Part shown: piece after piece, positions 18,624 through 28,351 of the stretch
Position numbering within the stretch: position 1 is the stretch's first letter
Layout: every line of letters begins with the position of its first letter
DNA from: Phytohabitans suffuscus
GTDB taxonomy: Bacteria > Actinomycetota > Actinomycetes > Mycobacteriales > Micromonosporaceae
DNA: 64,000 nucleotides
Direction: 5' to 3'
Assembly: GCF_011764565.1 (NCBI RefSeq)
Contig: NZ_AP022871.1
Location: 8,494,320 to 8,558,319, forward strand
The notes under the pieces: generated by a model
Seen by the model: the letters and a program-made list of their open reading frames with translations, nothing else
Told to the model about the DNA's origin: nothing
Database searches by the model: none
Translations under genes and position numbers: made by a program

Positions 18624-19119
18624 GCCCGAGCCCGGCCAGCACCCGCGCCACGACCCGCCCCTGCCCGAACCCGAACTCGCCCTCCGCCGGCAGCCGGTCC
18701 ACCGCGAACCACTCGAACCTGTCCGCCTCACCGGCCGGCGCGGCGGTGCCCGCGCACACCCCCGTGTACGTGTGCGAGATCGAATGCTTGCGCGGGTCGC
18801 GGAAGTCGCCCAGACCCGGCTCCGGGAAGTACTCGACCGTCGTCGCGTACGCCAGCGCCGCCACCGACACGCCCGCCCCCAGCGTGGCCACCAGGTGCCG
18901 CCCCACCGCCGCGGCGAGCGTCTCGTTGCGCAGCACCGCCCCGCCGACCAGGCACCACCCGGGCCCGGCCGGCGTGTCACGGTGGATCAGACCCACCCGC
19001 GGCCGCGGCCCCGCCGACAGCGGCAGCAGGTCCACACAGGCGATCGGCACGCGCGCGAGGATCCGGGCGTACTCCTCGGCCGGTATCCACCGGTCGCCGG
19101 CCCCGACGATGTCCGTCAC
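18616..19119 (-). CDS. Nudix-like hydrolase (DUF4916 type)
   Basis: From the GTG at 19117-19119 this gives 167 residues (VTDIVGAGDRWIPAEEYARIL). The fold is suggested by VGLIHRDTPAGPGWCLVGGAVLRNETLAAAVGRHLVATLG, which occupies the place of the Nudix box. However, the canonical REXXEE is not intact: the helix reads VGRHLVATLGAG. Catalysis of nucleoside-diphosphate cleavage is therefore doubtful. The longer frame to 19260 would overlap the HAD gene start. C-terminal FEWFAVDRLP is typical of the family. Confidence 0.7.
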   Translation of the reverse strand: MTDIVGAGDRWIPAEEYARILARVPIACVDLLPLSAGPRPRVGLIHRDTPAGPGWCLVGGAVLRNETLAAAVGRHLVATLGAGVSVAALAYATTVEYFPEPGLGDFRDPRKHSISHTYTGVCAGTAAPAGEADRFEWFAVDRLPAEGEFGFGQGRVVARVLAGLGLS

Positions 19120-19205
19120 CCGTCCATCATCGCCGGGTGAGGCATCGGCCACAGCGGGCGGGGCACCGGCACCGGCGCGGCGGCCCATCGGGCAGGATCG
19201 AGCCC

Positions 19206-19889
19206 GTGACGCAGAGCAGGCCGGGGCCGGCCGCCGTGTTGTTCGACATGGACGGGACACTCGTCGACAGCGAACGGCTGTGGGACGTCGCCCTCCGCGA
19301 GCTGGCCGTCGAGTACGGCGGCCTGCTGTCCGACGCCGCCCGCGTGGCGATGGTCGGCAGCGACGCCGCCACCTCCATGCGCATCCTGCACGCCGACCTC
19401 GGCCAGCAGTGGCGCCCCCTGGAGCCGAGCCAGACCTGGATCGCCCGCCGCATGACCGCCCTGTTCCGCACCGGCCTGGTGTGGCGCCCCGGCGCGCTGG
19501 CCCTGCTGCGGGCCGTACGCACCGCCGGCCTGCCGACCGCCCTGGTCACCTCGACCGCCCGGCCACTGGTCGAGGTGGCCCTGGAGACGCTGGGCCGCCA
19601 CAACTTCGACGTGGTCGTCGCCGGCGACGAGGTCCACACCCCCAAACCCCACCCCGAGCCCTACCGCCTCGCCGCCCACCTGCTCGGCGTCCCGATCGAA
19701 CGCTGCGTCGCCATCGAGGACTCCCGCGCCGGTGTGACCAGCGCCCTCGCGGCCGGCGCCGCCGTGCTCGGCGTCCCCAGCGAGGTCCCCCTCGACCCCG
19801 CCGACGGCCTACACCTGCTCGAAACCCTGGCCGGCGTCGACCTCACCCTGCTCGGCACCCTCCTGGCCCCCGCACAAGCCACCCACTAG
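19206..19889 (+). CDS. HAD-superfamily hydrolase (beta-phosphoglucomutase-like)
   Basis: A 227-residue cytosolic phosphatase from the GTG at 19206. Motif I is LFDMDGTLVDSE, motif II is the threonine/serine in ALVTSTAR, motif III is the lysine in HTPKPHPEPYRLAA, and motif IV is IEDSRAGVTSALAAG. The cap is of the small helical C1 type. The D-x-D-G-T pattern and PKPxP match the subfamily of sugar-phosphate and pseudouridine-5'-phosphate phosphatases. Substrate not identifiable. A degenerate copy of the intergenic repeat follows the stop. Confidence 0.9.
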   Translation: MTQSRPGPAAVLFDMDGTLVDSERLWDVALRELAVEYGGLLSDAARVAMVGSDAATSMRILHADLGQQWRPLEPSQTWIARRMTALFRTGLVWRPGALALLRAVRTAGLPTALVTSTARPLVEVALETLGRHNFDVVVAGDEVHTPKPHPEPYRLAAHLLGVPIERCVAIEDSRAGVTSALAAGAAVLGVPSEVPLDPADGLHLLETLAGVDLTLLGTLLAPAQATH

Positions 19890-19925
19890 CCGGGACGTCC
19901 GCGGTGGTCGGGACCGTTGCCGCTC
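19888..19925 (-). repeat. Degenerate copy of the palindrome-centred intergenic repeat (copy A)
   Basis: CGGGACGTCCGCGGTGGTCG followed by GGACCGTTGC, matching the minus-orientation consensus with several changes. It lies between two convergent genes. Confidence 0.5.
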
Positions 19926-19958
19926 GTCGTTGACGAGCCGGTCACCCACGAGCCGGCG

Positions 19959-20504
19959 CTACCGCAGGTCGAGAACGAACGCGTCGAAGACCGGCGAGTC
20001 GGCAAAGGGCCGCATCGTCCCCACGACACGCCAGCCCCACCGCAGGTAGGCCGAGTGCGCGGGCTCGTTGTCCGGCCGGGTGAGCAGGGTTGCGCGCTGC
20101 TCGGGACGGCCGGTCAGCAGCGCGTCGTGAACGGCGTGGGCGAGGCCGCGGCCGCGCCAGGCCGGCGCCGTCATCAGCTCGTTGAACGCGAAGGTCCGGG
20201 TTCCGTCCTCCCAGGTGAACGCCGGGTCGCCTTCGTGCTCGCCGCGTAGGTGCTCCCACCATCGCGACCGCGGCGGCAGCGGGTAGCCAAGCGCGAAGCC
20301 GGCCAGCTCGCTGCGGACGCTGGCGCAGACCATGCCGAACCCGTCACGGCTGGCGTACGCGTCCAGCCGTTCCCAGAACCGCTCCGGCGTGCGGAACGGG
20401 TCGCCGAGCTGGTCGGCGTACACCTCCCGATACACCGCCAGCACCGGCTCACGTATCGCGCGCAGGCCGGCCGCGTCGTGCCGTTCGATGACCAGATCAC
20501 TCAT
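19959..20504 (-). CDS. GNAT-family N-acetyltransferase
   Basis: A 181-residue protein. NELMTAPAWRGRGLAHAVHDALL near residue 105 is the acetyl-CoA-binding motif, followed by RPDNEPAHSAYLRWGWRVVG, the usual C-terminal block. Its ATG overlaps the stop of the XRE regulator gene upstream (ATGA), so the two are one transcription unit. Substrate unknown. Confidence 0.85.
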   Translation of the reverse strand: MSDLVIERHDAAGLRAIREPVLAVYREVYADQLGDPFRTPERFWERLDAYASRDGFGMVCASVRSELAGFALGYPLPPRSRWWEHLRGEHEGDPAFTWEDGTRTFAFNELMTAPAWRGRGLAHAVHDALLTGRPEQRATLLTRPDNEPAHSAYLRWGWRVVGTMRPFADSPVFDAFVLDLR

Positions 20505-21757
20505 GCGCGTGCTCCGTACGGGGAGGTGCGGTACCGGGCGAGCACGTCGGCGACCGCCGGCAGCTTACGGTGCTGGTACAGCTGCTCGGCGAGCAGTCGC
20601 AGCTCGGTGCCGACACGGACGCTCGCCACGTCGCTGTCGAGCAGGTCGAGGGCCTCGCCGGTGGCCTGGGCGCCGGCGTCGACCTGGCCCGCCGATGTAC
20701 GGGCCTTGGCCAGCCGCACAAGGTGTAGGCAGCGGTTCCGGGCGAACCTCGGGTCGTAGGCGGCCAGTGACTCCTCCAGCAGGGCCGCGCCGCGCTTCGG
20801 GTTGCGCAAGTCCAGGGCCGCGTCCGCCTCCACGGCGTCGATCTCGGCGTGGCCGAAGAAGCCCAGCCACGACACCGGCGCGGCCCGGTCTCGGTCGAGG
20901 GTGTGCCGTGCGGCGGTGAACGCCTGCCTGGCGCCGTCGACGTCGCCGAGCATGGACAGCAGGCGGCCACGGCGCATGGTCAGCATGGCTGGCACCCGGC
21001 CCAGCGGCTGGGCGGGTAGGGCCTGTTCTGCGGCCGCGACGTAGCGCAGGGCCGGACGTGGCCGGCGCAGGACGCCAGCGTGCAGAGCGAGGTTCGACAG
21101 CGCGTGTACCTGGATTTCCGGGCTGCCCGCCTGGCCGGCGATCGCGAGAGCCTCGGTGTAGAAGGCATGGGCCGCGTCGTGCTGGCCAGCGTCGGTAGCC
21201 AGCCAGCCGGCGCACATGTAGGCGCGCCCGGCCAGCTCGATGAGCGCGGTACCCACCTGGTCGCTGTAGTCGGCGTGGTCCAGCAGGGAGGCGATGCCCT
21301 GTGCCCGCGAGGCCGCGACGTCCCACAGGTCCGCGGCCCCGTGCCGCGCGTCCAGCGCCCGCAGCCGCACGACGATCCGGTCGAGCTGCTCGAGATCCGC
21401 CTCGGTCACCTCGGCGCCATCGCGCGGGTCGGTCCCCGCGAGGCCAGCCACACCCGCCGCGGCCGCGGCGGCACCGAGGTTGAGGAACGTGCGCCGGTAC
21501 ACGTCATGGAACGCTACCGCCCCAGCCGGCTGACCGTGCTGAACAGCGTCCTGCTCGTACGCCGCGACCAGCTCGCCGCGGGCGTCGAGGGCGGTGTCGC
21601 ACCGTTCGGCGAGCTCGCGGCCACCGTGCCGGCGTCCGTTCTCCACCTTGGAGAGGTAGCTCTTGCTGAAGTTGACCCGCGCTTCGAGCGCGTCCAGCGA
21701 CAACCCGGCGCGCCGGCGGACCCGCCGCAGCGCCTCGCCGAACGTGTCCACAGTCAA
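20501..21757 (-). CDS. XRE-family regulator with TPR-like C-terminal region
   Basis: A 418-residue protein. The N-terminal helix-turn-helix reads GEALRRVRRRAGLSLDALEARVNFSKSYLSKVENG (residues 6-40). After a hydrophobic alanine-rich stretch near residue 88 come about 300 residues of helical repeats (AGRAYMCAGWLATDAGQHDAAHAFYTEALAIAG and similar), typical of actinomycete XRE/TPR regulators that may sense a peptide or small molecule. It is divergent from the 21924 gene and coupled to a GNAT. Target operator not identified. Confidence 0.85.
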   Translation of the reverse strand: MTVDTFGEALRRVRRRAGLSLDALEARVNFSKSYLSKVENGRRHGGRELAERCDTALDARGELVAAYEQDAVQHGQPAGAVAFHDVYRRTFLNLGAAAAAAGVAGLAGTDPRDGAEVTEADLEQLDRIVVRLRALDARHGAADLWDVAASRAQGIASLLDHADYSDQVGTALIELAGRAYMCAGWLATDAGQHDAAHAFYTEALAIAGQAGSPEIQVHALSNLALHAGVLRRPRPALRYVAAAEQALPAQPLGRVPAMLTMRRGRLLSMLGDVDGARQAFTAARHTLDRDRAAPVSWLGFFGHAEIDAVEADAALDLRNPKRGAALLEESLAAYDPRFARNRCLHLVRLAKARTSAGQVDAGAQATGEALDLLDSDVASVRVGTELRLLAEQLYQHRKLPAVADVLARYRTSPYGARA

Positions 21758-21923
21758 CCCCTGTCAACGGGTCAATCCCTACCGGTTGCACAGCGCACCT
21801 GTGACGCTACCGCCAAGGCCGGTGACGGGAAACAGTGCCCACCCGGCGTCGGCCGCCTGACGACAAGCTGGTACGGCGGCTAGCACGGGCCGCCGCACCG
21901 TCCAATGTGGGAAGGAGCCCACC

Positions 21924-22526
21924 GTGACCAACACAATCAGGCCGGCACCGGCGGACGTCGGCCGGCTGGCAACCCAGATCCTCGACCTGGTCGAGGCGTC
22001 CGAGGAGTACAGGCGGCTGGAGGAGTCGACCCGGCTCTACCCGGACTGCTGGGCCACGTTCACCGGGTACCCGATCGTGGCCAGCTTCGACCTGTCCCGT
22101 GACGCCGGACCCTTGTTCGTCGAGGCGATGCGGGTGCTGGCTCTGAAAGCGGCCCTGTTCGAGCTCACCGGCGGCGACGAACGCACCGCCGAACTCATCG
22201 TGTCGGCGCCGGTCGACGAGATGGTGCACGCGGTGCTCGCGCAGTACACGCTGTGCGTGCGGATGACCGCCCGCCTCGGCATCCAGTTCGTGCACATGAC
22301 CGACCAGGAACGGTTCGGCTGGCAGCCCGGCGACTACACCCAGCAGTGCTACCAGGCCGCCGGCTGGGGCGTACCGGACCCACGGTACTGGATCGGCAAA
22401 GACGAGACCGGCCGCCGGCTCGGCGTGCTGCGCGAGCGGTACGCCAGCATCGGCATCATGGACGACGGCCGCCGCCACGACATCGACTTCGCCGCCGGCA
22501 CACCGGAGCTAGCGGCCGCGGGCTAG
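21924..22526 (+). CDS. Hypothetical protein, possible distant GRDP-like domain
   Basis: A 200-residue protein from a GTG behind AAGGAG. VDEMVHAVLAQYTLCVRM and GIQFVHM near residues 92-120 loosely resemble the VDExWHxxLLHTxxYxxFC and FxHH blocks of glycine-rich-domain-like proteins, but the key histidines are mostly replaced, so I do not assign the family. No signal peptide or membrane segment is seen. It is divergent from the XRE/TPR regulator, a frequent pairing in which the regulator controls the neighbouring small protein. Its last 18 bases overlap the convergent gene. Confidence 0.65.
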   Translation: MTNTIRPAPADVGRLATQILDLVEASEEYRRLEESTRLYPDCWATFTGYPIVASFDLSRDAGPLFVEAMRVLALKAALFELTGGDERTAELIVSAPVDEMVHAVLAQYTLCVRMTARLGIQFVHMTDQERFGWQPGDYTQQCYQAAGWGVPDPRYWIGKDETGRRLGVLRERYASIGIMDDGRRHDIDFAAGTPELAAAG

Positions 22527-22991
22527 CTCGACCGACAGCACCCGGCGCAGCGCGGCCACCACGGTCCTTTCCGGGAACCGGGCCGCAGCCTCGGTCTCCG
22601 CGGCCGCGAGCGCCCCGTACATCCGGTCCGGGCCGGCGTCCCGCAGCACCGCGATCAGCCACCCCTCCAGGTCGGTCACGTCGACCGGCAACGCCAGAGC
22701 CGCGGGTGTCGGCGCCGGCGGTTCGTCGAGGATCTCCGGCACCGGCACGCCGGCCGACGCGTACGCGGCCGGCGGGAGACCGACCCGGTACGGGTGCACG
22801 CAGGTCGGCGCTCCAGTGTGGACGTTGACCCGGTAGCCGCGCGCCGGCTCGTATCGCGAGTCCGGGCCGGGCCGGTCGATGACGTCGAACTCGCCGGCGT
22901 GCAGCAGCTGGGCGGGGCAGACGGAGCAGGTGTCCGCCTCCCACTGCGCCGGGTGTACATCGGTCACAGCCAGCACGGTAGCTGAACCCAT
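22509..22991 (-). CDS. Hypothetical protein
   Basis: A 160-residue product from the ATG at 22989-22991 (MGSATVLAVTDVHPAQWE). The N-terminal half has a CSVCPAQLLH pair of cysteines and a third cysteine in APTCVHPYRVGLPP. The C-terminal half is helical (LEGWLIAVLRDAG, then MYGALAAAETEAAARFPERTVVAALRRVL). I recognise no family. The longer open frame upstream is a shadow of the HD-domain gene. It faces that gene divergently with 22 bases between starts. Confidence 0.55.
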   Translation of the reverse strand: MGSATVLAVTDVHPAQWEADTCSVCPAQLLHAGEFDVIDRPGPDSRYEPARGYRVNVHTGAPTCVHPYRVGLPPAAYASAGVPVPEILDEPPAPTPAALALPVDVTDLEGWLIAVLRDAGPDRMYGALAAAETEAAARFPERTVVAALRRVLSVELARGR

Positions 22992-23013
22992 ACGGACAGG
23001 GAGATACCAGGCC

Positions 23014-23586
23014 ATGACGGTCTTGACACCACCACGGTCCCCGCTGGTCGACGAGGCGCTGGAGCTCGCCCGCCGCTGGTGCGCCGGCCACACCATCGAT
23101 GGAGCGCCGGCGCTGCGGCACGCGGTCGAGGTGGCTACCACCCTCGGCCGGTACGTCCCGGACGCGCCGGCGGACATCATCGCCGCGGCGTTGCTGCACG
23201 ACGCGCCGGAGTTCGCCATCGACGTCGACCTCGACCAGGTCCTGACCAACCGGTTCGGGCCGGCCACCACCCGCGTCGTGCGGGCCTTGGAGCGCGAACA
23301 CGCCGCACTCGGCCAGACCCCGGCGCCACCATTCGAGGCCGGTGACACCGTGGCCCTGACCGCAAGCGCCGCCGACAAGATCGTCAGCCTCGACTCGGTC
23401 CTACGCCGCGCGTCGTTCGCCGCCGACCGGGCCGCGTACTGGCGGACCCGCCGCCCGTTCCTGGCCCTGGTGCCATACTTCCGTGCCTTCCACACGGCCG
23501 CGCGCACGGCCCTACCCGCCGAGATGGCCGCCACGCTCGGCCGGCTCGTCACGGACGCCGAGCAGGTCGCGGCCGGCCGGGGTTGA
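23014..23586 (+). CDS. HD-domain protein (Rel/SpoT hydrolase-like fold)
   Basis: A 190-residue protein. ALRHAVEVA near residue 33 supplies the first histidine, and IIAAALLHDAPEF near 60 the HD pair. The aspartate in LTASAADKIVSLDSVLRR completes the metal site, as in the hydrolase domain of Rel/SpoT and small alarmone hydrolases. Synthetase motifs are absent. It probably hydrolyses a nucleotide phosphate or pyrophosphate; the substrate is unknown. It ends next to intergenic repeat copy B, facing metH. Confidence 0.8.
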   Translation: MTVLTPPRSPLVDEALELARRWCAGHTIDGAPALRHAVEVATTLGRYVPDAPADIIAAALLHDAPEFAIDVDLDQVLTNRFGPATTRVVRALEREHAALGQTPAPPFEAGDTVALTASAADKIVSLDSVLRRASFAADRAAYWRTRRPFLALVPYFRAFHTAARTALPAEMAATLGRLVTDAEQVAAGRG

Positions 23587-23596
23587 GGTGGTGGAC

Positions 23597-23656
23597 CGCG
23601 CGGGGTGAGGCCGCGGGAGCGGCGGTCCGGACCACCGCGGACGTCGCGGTAGCCCG
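23597..23656 (+). repeat. Palindrome-centred intergenic repeat (copy B)
   Basis: GCGGGGTGAGGCCGCGGGAG, then CGGTCCGGACCACCGCGG and ACGTCGCGGTAGCCCG. It lies between the convergent HD-domain and metH genes, close to both stops. Confidence 0.75.
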
Positions 23657-23674
23657 GCGGTCTGGATCAAGGCC

Positions 23675-26600
23675 CTACTTGGCGTTGAAGTAGTTGGCGT
23701 CGGGGTGGTGGACGACGATCGCGTCCGTGGCCTGCTCGGGGACGAGCTGGAACTCCTCGGACAGCTGGACGCCGATGCGGTCGGCGGCGAGCAGGTCGAC
23801 GACCTTGGCGCGGTCCTCCAGGTCGGGGCAGGCGGGGTAGCCGAACGCGTACCGGCAGCCGCGGTAGTCGGTGCGCAGCAGGCCGGCCAGGTCGGTCGGG
23901 TCGCTGTCGGCCACCGTGCCGCCGCCGGGGAGGGTCAGCTCGGTGCGGACGCGCTTGTGCCAGTACTCGGCGAGGGCCTCGGTCAGCTGCACCGACAGGC
24001 CGTGCACCTCCAGGTAGTCGCGGTACTCGTTGCGGGCGAACAGCTTCGCCGTGTACTCGCTGATCGGCTGGCCGACCGTGACCAGCTGCAGCGCGACCAC
24101 GTCCAGGCCCTCGGACCGGGGGCGGAAGAAGTCGGCCAGGCACAGGCGGCGCTCCTGGCGCTGCCGGGGGAACGTGAAGCGGGTCCGCTCGGCGTGCGCG
24201 TTCTCGTCCAGGACGACCAGGTCGTTGCCCTCGGAGTAGGCCGGGAAGTAGCCGTACACGACAGCGGCCTCCAGCACCTGGTCGGAGATCAGCCGGTCCA
24301 GCCAGTACCGCAGCCGCGGCCGGCCCTCGGTCTCGACGAGCTCCTCGTACGTGGGGCCGCCGCCGCCCCGGGAGCCGCGCAGGCCCCACTGGCCCAGGAA
24401 CGTGGCGCGCTCGTCCAGCAGCGTCGCGTAGTCCGCCAGCGGGATGCCGCGCACGACGCGGGTGCCGAAGAACGGCGGCGCCGGCACGTCGACGCCGGTG
24501 GCCACGTCGGAGCGGACCGAGTCGTCGCTCAGCTCGGGCAGCGACTGGCTCACCATCGCCCGCTGGCGCTCGCGGCGCTCGCGGCGGGCGGTCAGCGCCG
24601 CCTCCCGCGCGGGGTCGACCATCGGGGCCTCGCCGCGCTTGGCGGCCATCACCCGCTCCATCAGCGACAGCCCCTCGAACGCGTCGCGGGCGTAGTGCAC
24701 CTGGCCGGTGAACATCGAGCGCAGGTCGTCCTCCACGTACGCGCGGGTCAGCGCCGCCCCGCCCAGCAGCACCGGCCAGCGGCCGGAGACGCCGCGCGCG
24801 TCCATCTCCTGCAGGTTTTCCTTCATGATCACGGTGCTCTTGACCAGCAGGCCGGACATGCCGATCGCGTCCGCGTGGTGCTGCTCGGCGGCGTCCAGGA
24901 TCGCGTTGATCGGCTGCTTGATGCCGATGTTGACGACCTCGTAGCCGTTGTTGGACAGGATGATGTCGACCAGGTTCTTGCCGATGTCGTGCACGTCGCC
25001 GCGGACCGTGGCCAGCACGATGCGGCCCTTGCCGCCGTCGTCGTCGGCCTTGTCCATGTGCGGCTCCAGGTAGGCCACCGCGGTCTTCATCACCTCGGCC
25101 GACTGCAGCACGAACGGCAGCTGCATCTGCCCCGACCCGAACAGCTCGCCGACCACCTTCATGCCGTCGAGCAGGATGTCGTTGATGATCGCCAACGCCG
25201 TCCACTGGCCCAGCGCGAGATCCAGGTCGGCCTCCAGGCCGTTGCGCTCGCCGTCGACGATCCGCCGCTTGAGCCGCTCGTCGAGCGGGAGCGCGGCCAG
25301 CTCCTGCGCCCGGTTGGCCCGCGCGGACGCCACGTCGACGCCCTCGAACAGCTCGATGAACCGCTGCAGCGGGTCGTACCCCTCACGCCGCCGGTCGTAG
25401 ACCAGGTCGAGCGCGACCGACCGCTGCTCCTCGGGATCTTCGACATCGGCAGGATCTTGCTGGCGTGCACGATCGCGCTGGTCAGCCCCGCCTCGACGCA
25501 CTCGTTCAGGAACACCGAGTTGAGCACCTGGCGGGCCGCCGCGTTGAGACCGAACGAGACGTTCGAGATACCCAGGGTGAAGTTGACCCCCGGGTACAGC
25601 GCCGCGATCCGCCGGATCGCCTCGATGGTCTCGATGCCGTCGCGGCGCGTCTCCTCCTGCCCGGTCGAGATCGGGAACGTCAGGCAGTCGACCAGGATGT
25701 CGGAGACCGGCAGCCCCCACCGGCCGGTCAGGTCGTCGATCAGCCGGGACGCGACCCGCACCTTCCACTCCGCGGTGCGCGCCTGCCCCTCCTCGTCGAT
25801 GCAGAGCGCCACCACCCCGGCGCCGTGCTCCTGGACGATCGGCATCATCCGCGCGTACCGCGACCCGGGCCCGTCGCCGTCCTCGAAGTTGACCGAGTTG
25901 ACCACGCAGCGGCCGCCGAGCATCTCCAGGCCCGCCTCGACCACCGCCGGCTCGGTCGAGTCCAGCATGATCGGCAGCGTGGAGGCGGTGGCGAACCGGC
26001 CGGCCAGCTCGCGCATGTCCTGGGCGCCGTCGCGGCCCACGTAGTCGACGCACAGGTCGAGCAGGTGCGAGCCGTCCCGCGCCTGACCGCGGGCGATCTC
26101 CACGCACGACTGGTAGTCGCCGGCCAGCATCGCGTCGCGGAACGCCTTCGACCCGTTCGCGTTGGTCCGCTCCCCCACCATCAGCACGCTCGCGTCCTGC
26201 GCGAACGGCACGTGGTGGTAGATCGAGGAGACACCCGCCTCGGTGGCCGGCCGGCGCGGCGCCGCCTGCGACCCGGCGAGCCGCCGCGAGACCGCCCGCA
26301 CGTGCTCCGGCGTCGTGCCGCAGCAGCCGCCGATCAGCGACACCCCGTACTCGTTGACGAACCGGTCGAGCGCCTCGGCCAGCTCGTCCGGGGTCAGCGG
26401 GTAGTGCGCCCCGTCGGCGGTCAGCTCCGGCAGGCCCGCGTTGGGCATCACCGACAGCGGCACCCGCGCGTGCTGCGACAGGTACCGCAGGTGCTCGGTC
26501 ATCTCGGCCGGGCCGGTGGCGCAGTTGAGGCCGACCAGGTCGACGCCCAGCGGCTCCAGCGCGGTCAGCGCCGCCCCGATCTCGCTGCCCAGCAGCATCG

Positions 26601-27192
26601 TGCCGGTCGTCTCCACCGTCACGTGGCAGATCAGCGGCACCTGCCGTCCCGCCTCCGCCGCGGCCCGCCGCACCCCGACGACCGCGGCCTTGGTCTGCAG
26701 CAGGTCCTGGCAGGTCTCCACGATGACCGCGTCGGCGCCGCCGGCGATCAGGCCGGCGGCGTTCTGCTGGTACGCGTCGCGCAGCGCCGGGTACGGCGCG
26801 TGGCCCAGCGTCGGCAGCTTGGTGCCCGGCCCGATCGACCCCAGCACGAACCGCGGCCGCTGCGGCGTGGCGAACCGGTCGGCCGCCTCCCGCGCGATCC
26901 GCGCCCCCGCCTCCGACAGCTCGAAGATCCGGTGCGGGATGTCGTATTCACCGAGAGCCGCGAGGTTGGCGCCGAACGTGTTCGTCTCGACACAGTCCGA
27001 CCCCGCCGCGAAATATGCCTCGTGGACCCCGCGCACCACGTCCGGGCGGGTCACGTTGAGCACCTCGTTGCAACCCTCCAGACCCTGGAAGTCGTCGTCA
27101 ACGTCCAGGTCAGCGGCCTGCAACATGGTGCCCATCGCCCCGTCGGCGATGAGGATGCGGTCGGCGAGCGCGTCAAGCAGCGAGTTCGGCAC
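23675..27192 (-). CDS. metH: Cobalamin-dependent methionine synthase (one frameshift)
   Basis: Transfers a methyl group from methyltetrahydrofolate to homocysteine through cobalamin. From MPNSLLDALADRI the order is: homocysteine domain with zinc cysteines in LNCATGP and GGCCGTTPEH, then the pterin domain (GERTNANGSKAFRDA). The B12 cap and cobalamin domain follow (VRGDVHDIGKN, histidine ligand), with a C-terminal reactivation domain ending HHPDANYFNAK. The frame breaks at the G run 25433-25435; one more base restores SKIPEEQRSVAL and a 1172-residue protein. No cobalamin riboswitch is visible in the 115 bases upstream. Confidence 0.95.
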
Positions 27193-27307
27193 GGTCCAAG
27201 GTTAGTGCCCCGGGCGGGCGGCCCGTGCACAGGTTGTGCGGTCCCCCGGCACGCCCGGCGGGCACGCTACCGGGTCAGGTCACGGGCGGGCACGTAGGCT
27301 GAGAGCC

Positions 27308-28176
27308 GTGACCGAGTTTGACGGCCTACCGGTGCTGCACTCCCCCGTGGCCATCGCCGCGTTCGAGGGGTGGAACGACGCCGCCGACGCGTCCACGGCG
27401 GCGGTCGAGCACCTCGAACAGGTGTGGGAAGCCAAGCAGATCGCGGCGCTCGACCCGGAGGACTTCTATGACTTCCAGGTCAGCCGCCCCACCATCACGA
27501 TGGCCGACGGCGAGACCCGCCGCATCGAGTGGCCGACCACCCGCTTCATGATGGCCAAGCCCCCCGGCACCGAGCGCAACGTGGTGCTGATCCGGGCATC
27601 GAGCCCAGCATGCGGTGGCGCACCTTCTGCGAGCAGGTGCTCGAGCTGTGCCACAGCCTGGAGATCGAGCGCGTGGTGCTGCTGGGCGCGCTGCTGGCCG
27701 ACGTGCCGTACACCCGGCCCCTGCCGATCAGCGGCAGCGCCTCCGACAAGGACGCCGCCGAGCGCTACCGCCTCACCCCCACCCGCTACGACGGCCCCAC
27801 CGGCATCGTCGGCGTGCTGCAGGACGCCTGCACCCGCGCCGAGGTCGACGCCGTCTCGTTCTGGGTGCACGTGCCCCACTACGCCAACAACCCGCCCTGC
27901 CCCAAGGCCACCCAGGCGCTGCTGCACCGCGTCGAGGACGTGCTCGACCTGCCGGTCCCGATGGCCGACCTGGCCGAGGAGGCCGCCGAGTGGGAGCAGC
28001 GGGTGCGCGCCGCGGCCGAGCAGGACGCCGAGCTGGGCGAGTACGTGCGCGAGCTGGAGGAGCGCGTCGGCGACGCCGGCATCCAGCCGCTGACCGGCGA
28101 CGAGATCGCCCAGGAGTTCGAGAAGTACCTGCGCCGCCGCGGCGGCTCCGCGGGCCCCACCGCCGGCTCCTGGTGA
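27308..28176 (+). CDS. PAC2-family protein (one frameshift)
   Basis: From GTG at 27308 the protein begins VTEFDGLPVLHSPVAIAAFEGWNDAADAS, the typical start of the PAC2 family (ATP-grasp-associated or proteasome-assembly chaperone-like). The frame breaks at the G run 27594-27596; one more G gives LIRGIEPSMRWRTFCEQV and a 289-residue product. VLLGALLADVPYTRPLPISG, GIVGVLQDAC and SFWVHVPHYANNPPCPKATQALL follow. The C-terminal region is acidic and helical. In actinobacteria with a 20S proteasome, an assembly role has been suggested, but the function is unproven. A strong terminator follows. Confidence 0.85.
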
Positions 28177-28238
28177 CCCCGGGGCCCCGCCGGGAGACCT
28201 GACGCTCCGGCGGCCTCACCCGCCGCGGTCCACGAACG

Positions 28239-28263
28239 CTCACCCCGCCACCGGCGGGGTGAG
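28239..28263 (+). terminator. Terminator hairpin after the PAC2 gene
   Basis: CTCACCCCGCC (28239-28249) pairs perfectly with 28253-28263 across a 3-base loop, 63 bases after the stop. Confidence 0.8.
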
Positions 28264-28351
28264 CTGCTTTCCGGGCTCTTCGCGCTTTCGCGGCGGGGCT
28301 CGCGCGTGTCGCGTGGCCCGCGCCACACCCTCTACGGCATCCTAGGAAACT

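Noticed and set aside
27193..27307. Cobalamin riboswitch ahead of metH
   Set aside because: Only 115 bases separate the divergent starts and no B12-box-like element is visible.
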